64,000 nucleotides of DNA from positions 1,240,001 to 1,304,000 of the forward strand of contig NZ_CP083952.1 in NCBI RefSeq assembly GCF_006442545.2, read 5' to 3'. This stretch comes from Mesorhizobium sp. B2-1-8 (lineage in GTDB: Bacteria; Pseudomonadota; Alphaproteobacteria; Rhizobiales; Rhizobiaceae). Position numbers and translations under genes: made by a program. The notes beneath the pieces are model-generated. The model was given only the letters and a program-made list of their open reading frames with translations. It searched no databases and had not been told where the DNA came from. Shown in pieces: positions 59,604 to 64,000 of this stretch; the stretch's first letter is position 1; each line of letters opens with the position of its first letter.

Positions 59604-60233
59604 ATGGAAGGTACACCGGCCAACGAGCAGATCGCTTCGCCGCGCCGGGCACCAAGCCAGCAGCGCAGCCGCGAGCGGGTCGAGCGCATGCTGGCCGCCG
59701 CCTCGGCGCTGATCGCCGAGCAAGGCAGCGATGCCATGCGTATGGGGGAAGTCGCTGAACGGGCCGGGGTGTCGATAGGATCGCTCTACCAGTTCTTCCC
59801 GGACAAGCGGGCGATCGTCTGGGCGCTGGCCGAACGCTATACGGTGGAAAGTCAGGCCTGCATCTCGGCGGCGCTCAAGGACGTTACGGATGCAGAGGGG
59901 CTGGGCCGAGCGTTTTCGGAGCTGGTCGATATCTACTACCGACTGTTCCTGGCCGAACCGGTGATGCGCGACATCTGGTCGGGCACACAGGCCGACAAGG
60001 CGCTGCGCCAGCTCGAGCTTGCCGACAGCCGGGCCAATGCCGAATTCCTCGGTGCGGTGCTGAAGCGGCTACGTCCCGGCGCCGACCCCGTCTCCCTGGA
60101 GACGACGGCCTTTCTCGTCTGGCAGATGGGCGAGGCGGCTATGCGGCTGGCGATCTCGGTCGAGCGGCAGGAGGGCGACAGGCTGGTCGCGGCCTACAAG
60201 CGCATGGCGCTCAGGGAACTGCTGGCGGCATAA
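59604..60233 (+). CDS. TetR-family transcriptional regulator
   Basis: The 209-residue protein has the TetR DNA-binding domain at about residues 20-66: RVERMLAAASALIAEQGSDA, AERAGVSIGSLYQFFPDKRA. The ligand-binding half is helical with no known ligand. ATG at 59604 follows GGAG by nine bases. It probably represses the divergent DUF1772 gene through the palindrome at 59,501. Confidence 0.93.
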   Translation: MEGTPANEQIASPRRAPSQQRSRERVERMLAAASALIAEQGSDAMRMGEVAERAGVSIGSLYQFFPDKRAIVWALAERYTVESQACISAALKDVTDAEGLGRAFSELVDIYYRLFLAEPVMRDIWSGTQADKALRQLELADSRANAEFLGAVLKRLRPGADPVSLETTAFLVWQMGEAAMRLAISVERQEGDRLVAAYKRMALRELLAA

Positions 60234-60235
60234 GG

Positions 60236-60736
60236 CTAGCGACCCAGATAATTCAGAAGCATTTCAGCTCGCTCATCCTCGGAACACATTATCGTCCGGG
60301 CAAGACTGAGCATACCGCGATGGAGCGCGACCACCGCCAATGCGGAGGTCACGACCGTCTCACATGCCTCGGTTTCCAGATCCCTCAACGCCAAATGGAA
60401 AAGCGTCTGCCAGGCGGCTTTGTAGTGGGGTTCGATCCAATCCGGTATCGGCGGGTTCCGGTCGTCGAGCAATCGCGCTTCTTCGATGATCGCGGCTAGA
60501 CCGTAGACTCGCCAATTCGCCGGAACATGTTCTCTGGAGATACGAACGATTTCGGGAATCGCGGCGTAAGATGCGTCTCCTAAGTCTCCCTGATGGTGCA
60601 ATTCGTTCAGGAGTTCGTTCCAGATTGTCTCGTCATCGTAGCTGACGGCCAGCGCTCGCAAGGCCGGTCGTGGATCATATGTAACCTTGTATCCGCCCTT
60701 GAGACTGGACCATCGGTGATCGTCGAGAATGGACAT
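60236..60736 (-). CDS. Hypothetical protein
   Basis: The 166-residue helical protein starts at the ATG at 60736, six bases after GGGAGGC. Sequence features: DDHRWSSLKGGYKVTYDPRP near the start, then Leu/Ala-rich helices with NELLNELHHQGDLGDASYAA and AWQTLFHLALRDLETEACET, suggesting a HEAT- or TPR-like stack. I do not recognise a family. The open frame continues upstream to 61,594 through the terminator and rpmE, but only because the opposite phases lack stops. Confidence 0.65.
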   Translation of the reverse strand: MSILDDHRWSSLKGGYKVTYDPRPALRALAVSYDDETIWNELLNELHHQGDLGDASYAAIPEIVRISREHVPANWRVYGLAAIIEEARLLDDRNPPIPDWIEPHYKAAWQTLFHLALRDLETEACETVVTSALAVVALHRGMLSLARTIMCSEDERAEMLLNYLGR

Positions 60737-60782
60737 ATCGCCTCCCGTGACCAATTGCGTTCCACGGCAGGGGACTGAGGTC

Positions 60783-60810
60783 AACAAAAAACCCGCCACG
60801 TGGGCGGGTC
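60783..60810 (-). terminator. Rho-independent terminator after rpmE
   Basis: On the minus strand ACCCGCC and GGCGGGT pair around CACGT and are followed by TTTTTTG. It ends rpmE just upstream of the hypothetical gene. Confidence 0.85.
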
Positions 60811-60834
60811 TTTGAACTGCGAAGGCAGTCTGGC

Positions 60835-61056
60835 TTAGAGGCCGAAACCTTCGAAGCGCTTCTTGAACTTCGACAGGCGGCCGCCGCGGTCGAGCAGGGT
60901 CTGCTGGCCGCCGGTCCAGGCCGGGTGGGTGGTCGGGTCGATGTCGAGGTTCATCGTATCGCCTTCCTTGCCCCAGGTCGAACGGGTCGTGTATTCGGTG
61001 CCGTCGGTCATGACGACCTTGATGGTGTGGTAATCGGGATGAATAGCGCTCTTCAT
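60835..61056 (-). CDS. rpmE: 50S ribosomal protein L31
   Basis: The 73-residue L31 begins [20 protein letters not shown] and has [20 protein letters not shown] followed by FKKRFEGFG. It has no cysteines, so it is a zinc-independent form, as in other rhizobia. It is divergent from the ABC exporter with a 205-bp gap. Confidence 0.97.
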   Translation of the reverse strand: MKSAIHPDYHTIKVVMTDGTEYTTRSTWGKEGDTMNLDIDPTTHPAWTGGQQTLLDRGGRLSKFKKRFEGFGL

Positions 61057-61261
61057 GGCTCGGTTCCTGGCTTGCTGGCGCGGCTGACTGGCATAAGCCT
61101 GCGTCGATGCGCCCCTTTTTAAAACTCGAAGCCGCAGCTATTGAGGAGCCACGGCTTCTAAAACGGTCGGCGTGGCTATACATCAGCCGAAATTGAATCA
61201 CAAGGCCGCAGCTAGCGCATATTGAGGCGCATATGCTGAGGCGGCTAGAGGAAACACCGAG

Positions 61262-63061
<1,800 letters not shown>

Positions 63062-63096
63062 CGGGCGCTTTTCGGCCGGCGACTACAGCTGTCGCC

Positions 63097-64000
63097 TCAC
63101 GCGGTTCCATATCGTTTGCGCAAATGCTCCGTGAAATACGTGGCGTTGAGTCTTTCGCCGGTGGCGCGTTCGAGCAGGTCAGGCGTCGACCAGCGCGACC
63201 CCTGCGACCATATCTTCTTGCGGCGCCAGTCGTTGATGGCCGCGAAATTCCCTTTCGCAAGGTCGTCGTCGGCTGAAGGATGTTCGCGCACCAGCGCGGC
63301 CCATTGCTGCGCCGCCATCATCGCGCCCAGCGTGTAGGAGGGAAAATAGCCGAAGGCGGCACCCGGCCAGTGCACGTCCTGCATCGGCCCATCGGCCGGA
63401 TTGTCAATGGTGGAGAGACCGAGATAGTCGCGCATCTTGGCATCCCAGGCTTCGGGCAGATCAGCCACCTCCAGCCTGCCCGAGACGAGTTCCTGCTCCA
63501 GTTCGTAGCGCAGGATAACATGCAGGGGATAGGTCACCTCGTCGGCATCCACGCGGATCAGGCCGCGCTCGACGCGATGCACATGCGGCAGAAGATCATC
63601 GAGCGACCAGGCTTCGCCGAGATGCTTTTCCACCACCGGCAGCGCCCAGTGCCAGAAGGCGGGATTGCGGCCGATCTGCTTTTCGACGAACAAGCTCTGG
63701 CTTTCATGCACGGCCATGCCGCGGGCCTTGCCGAGCGGCCAGTGCGACCATGCCTTGGGCAGGTTCTGTTCATAGAGCGCATGGCCGGTCTCATGCAGCA
63801 CGCCCATCAGCGCCGACAGGAAATCCGATGTCTTGTAGCGGGTGGTGATGCGCACGTCGCTCGGCACGCCGCCGCAGAACGGATGGTGCGACACCGACAG
63901 CGAGCCATGCGTCAGGTCGAAACCGACCGCCGCCATCATGGCAAGGCCGAGTTCGCGCTGGCGGTCGATGGCATAGGTGCCCGCAAGCGGCTTCAACGGA
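63097..64000 (-). CDS. M32 carboxypeptidase (Taq-type), N-terminus outside window
   Basis: About 301 C-terminal residues of an enzyme of roughly 500 are visible, in frame to the window edge. The zinc site HExxH is HETGHALYEQ, and the family's HESQSLFVEKQIGRN, with HVHRVERGLIRVDADEVTYP, is downstream. M32 enzymes remove C-terminal residues from peptides and are cytosolic. It is convergent with the ABC exporter. Confidence 0.95.
   Translation of the reverse strand, partial: PLKPLAGTYAIDRQRELGLAMMAAVGFDLTHGSLSVSHHPFCGGVPSDVRITTRYKTSDFLSALMGVLHETGHALYEQNLPKAWSHWPLGKARGMAVHESQSLFVEKQIGRNPAFWHWALPVVEKHLGEAWSLDDLLPHVHRVERGLIRVDADEVTYPLHVILRYELEQELVSGRLEVADLPEAWDAKMRDYLGLSTIDNPADGPMQDVHWPGAAFGYFPSYTLGAMMAAQQWAALVREHPSADDDLAKGNFAAINDWRRKKIWSQGSRWSTPDLLERATGERLNATYFTEHLRKRYGTA

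Overview
The window reads as chromosomal DNA of a high-GC alphaproteobacterium of the Rhizobiales, most likely Mesorhizobium or a close relative. Reasons: the order rplU-rpmA-obgE-proB-proA-nadD-rsfS-rlmH-envC-ctpA-rppH; a ribosomal protein L21 with a long Ala/Lys-rich C-terminal extension; a pyruvate carboxylase of the length known from Rhizobium etli; hydroxyproline-catabolism genes; and several families of short palindromic repeats typical of Mesorhizobium intergenic DNA. The genus is inferred from gene content, not from an alignment.

Layout. Positions 1-6,060 are an accessory strip: a LysR regulator cut by the window edge, a divergent NAD(P)H:quinone-type oxidoreductase, a broken MFS gene, an epoxide hydrolase, a GNAT, a GFA-family protein, a doubtful small ORF and the frameshifted stump of a SIR2 gene, ending at a tRNA-Ser(CGA). 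From 6,150 to about 22,140 lies conserved core: rplU, rpmA, obgE, the proBA pair, nadD, an MFS transporter, an MscS channel, rsfS, rlmH, an EnvC-like murein hydrolase activator, the CtpA protease, a divergent polysaccharide deacetylase and rppH. Positions 22,200-26,000 hold a D-alanine unit (alr and dadA) with two Rnk/GreA-like genes between them.

Positions 26,000-28,700 carry two translationally coupled lipoproteins, one with a phospholipase A2-like catalytic motif and one of the phospholipase D family. Next come a LysR gene divergent from mmsA (valine/inositol degradation), then a GntR regulator divergent from a hydroxyproline operon: a DapA-family deaminase, a DadA-like dehydrogenase and a 4-hydroxyproline epimerase, with a clear promoter and paired operator palindromes. 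A complete liv-type branched-chain amino acid ABC transporter follows (livH, livM, livG, livF, a small membrane protein, livK), then pyruvate carboxylase. Transport and catabolism of amino acids therefore dominate 22-46 kb.

Positions 46,600-64,000 mix small conserved Rhizobiales genes with core functions: DUF2312, msrB, a frameshifted metallo-beta-lactamase-fold gene, a MoxR AAA ATPase with a VWA partner, an orphan HicB antitoxin, a probable 6S RNA just upstream of 5-formyltetrahydrofolate cyclo-ligase, a YmdB-type phosphoesterase, TerC, an ArsR-SRPBCC-VOC-SRPBCC unit, a YebC-family regulator, RDD and Rdx proteins, a TetR/DUF1772 pair, rpmE, an ABC exporter and an M32 carboxypeptidase cut by the right edge.

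The most interesting points are: a helix-hairpin-helix-like C-terminal domain shared by ribosomal protein L21 and the LivG ATPase of this same window; five 18-bp tandem repeats that extend ProB; the PLA2-like/PLD lipoprotein pair; a dispersed repeat read through as the N-terminus of the hydroxyproline dehydrogenase; and the SIR2 remnant beside tRNA-Ser.
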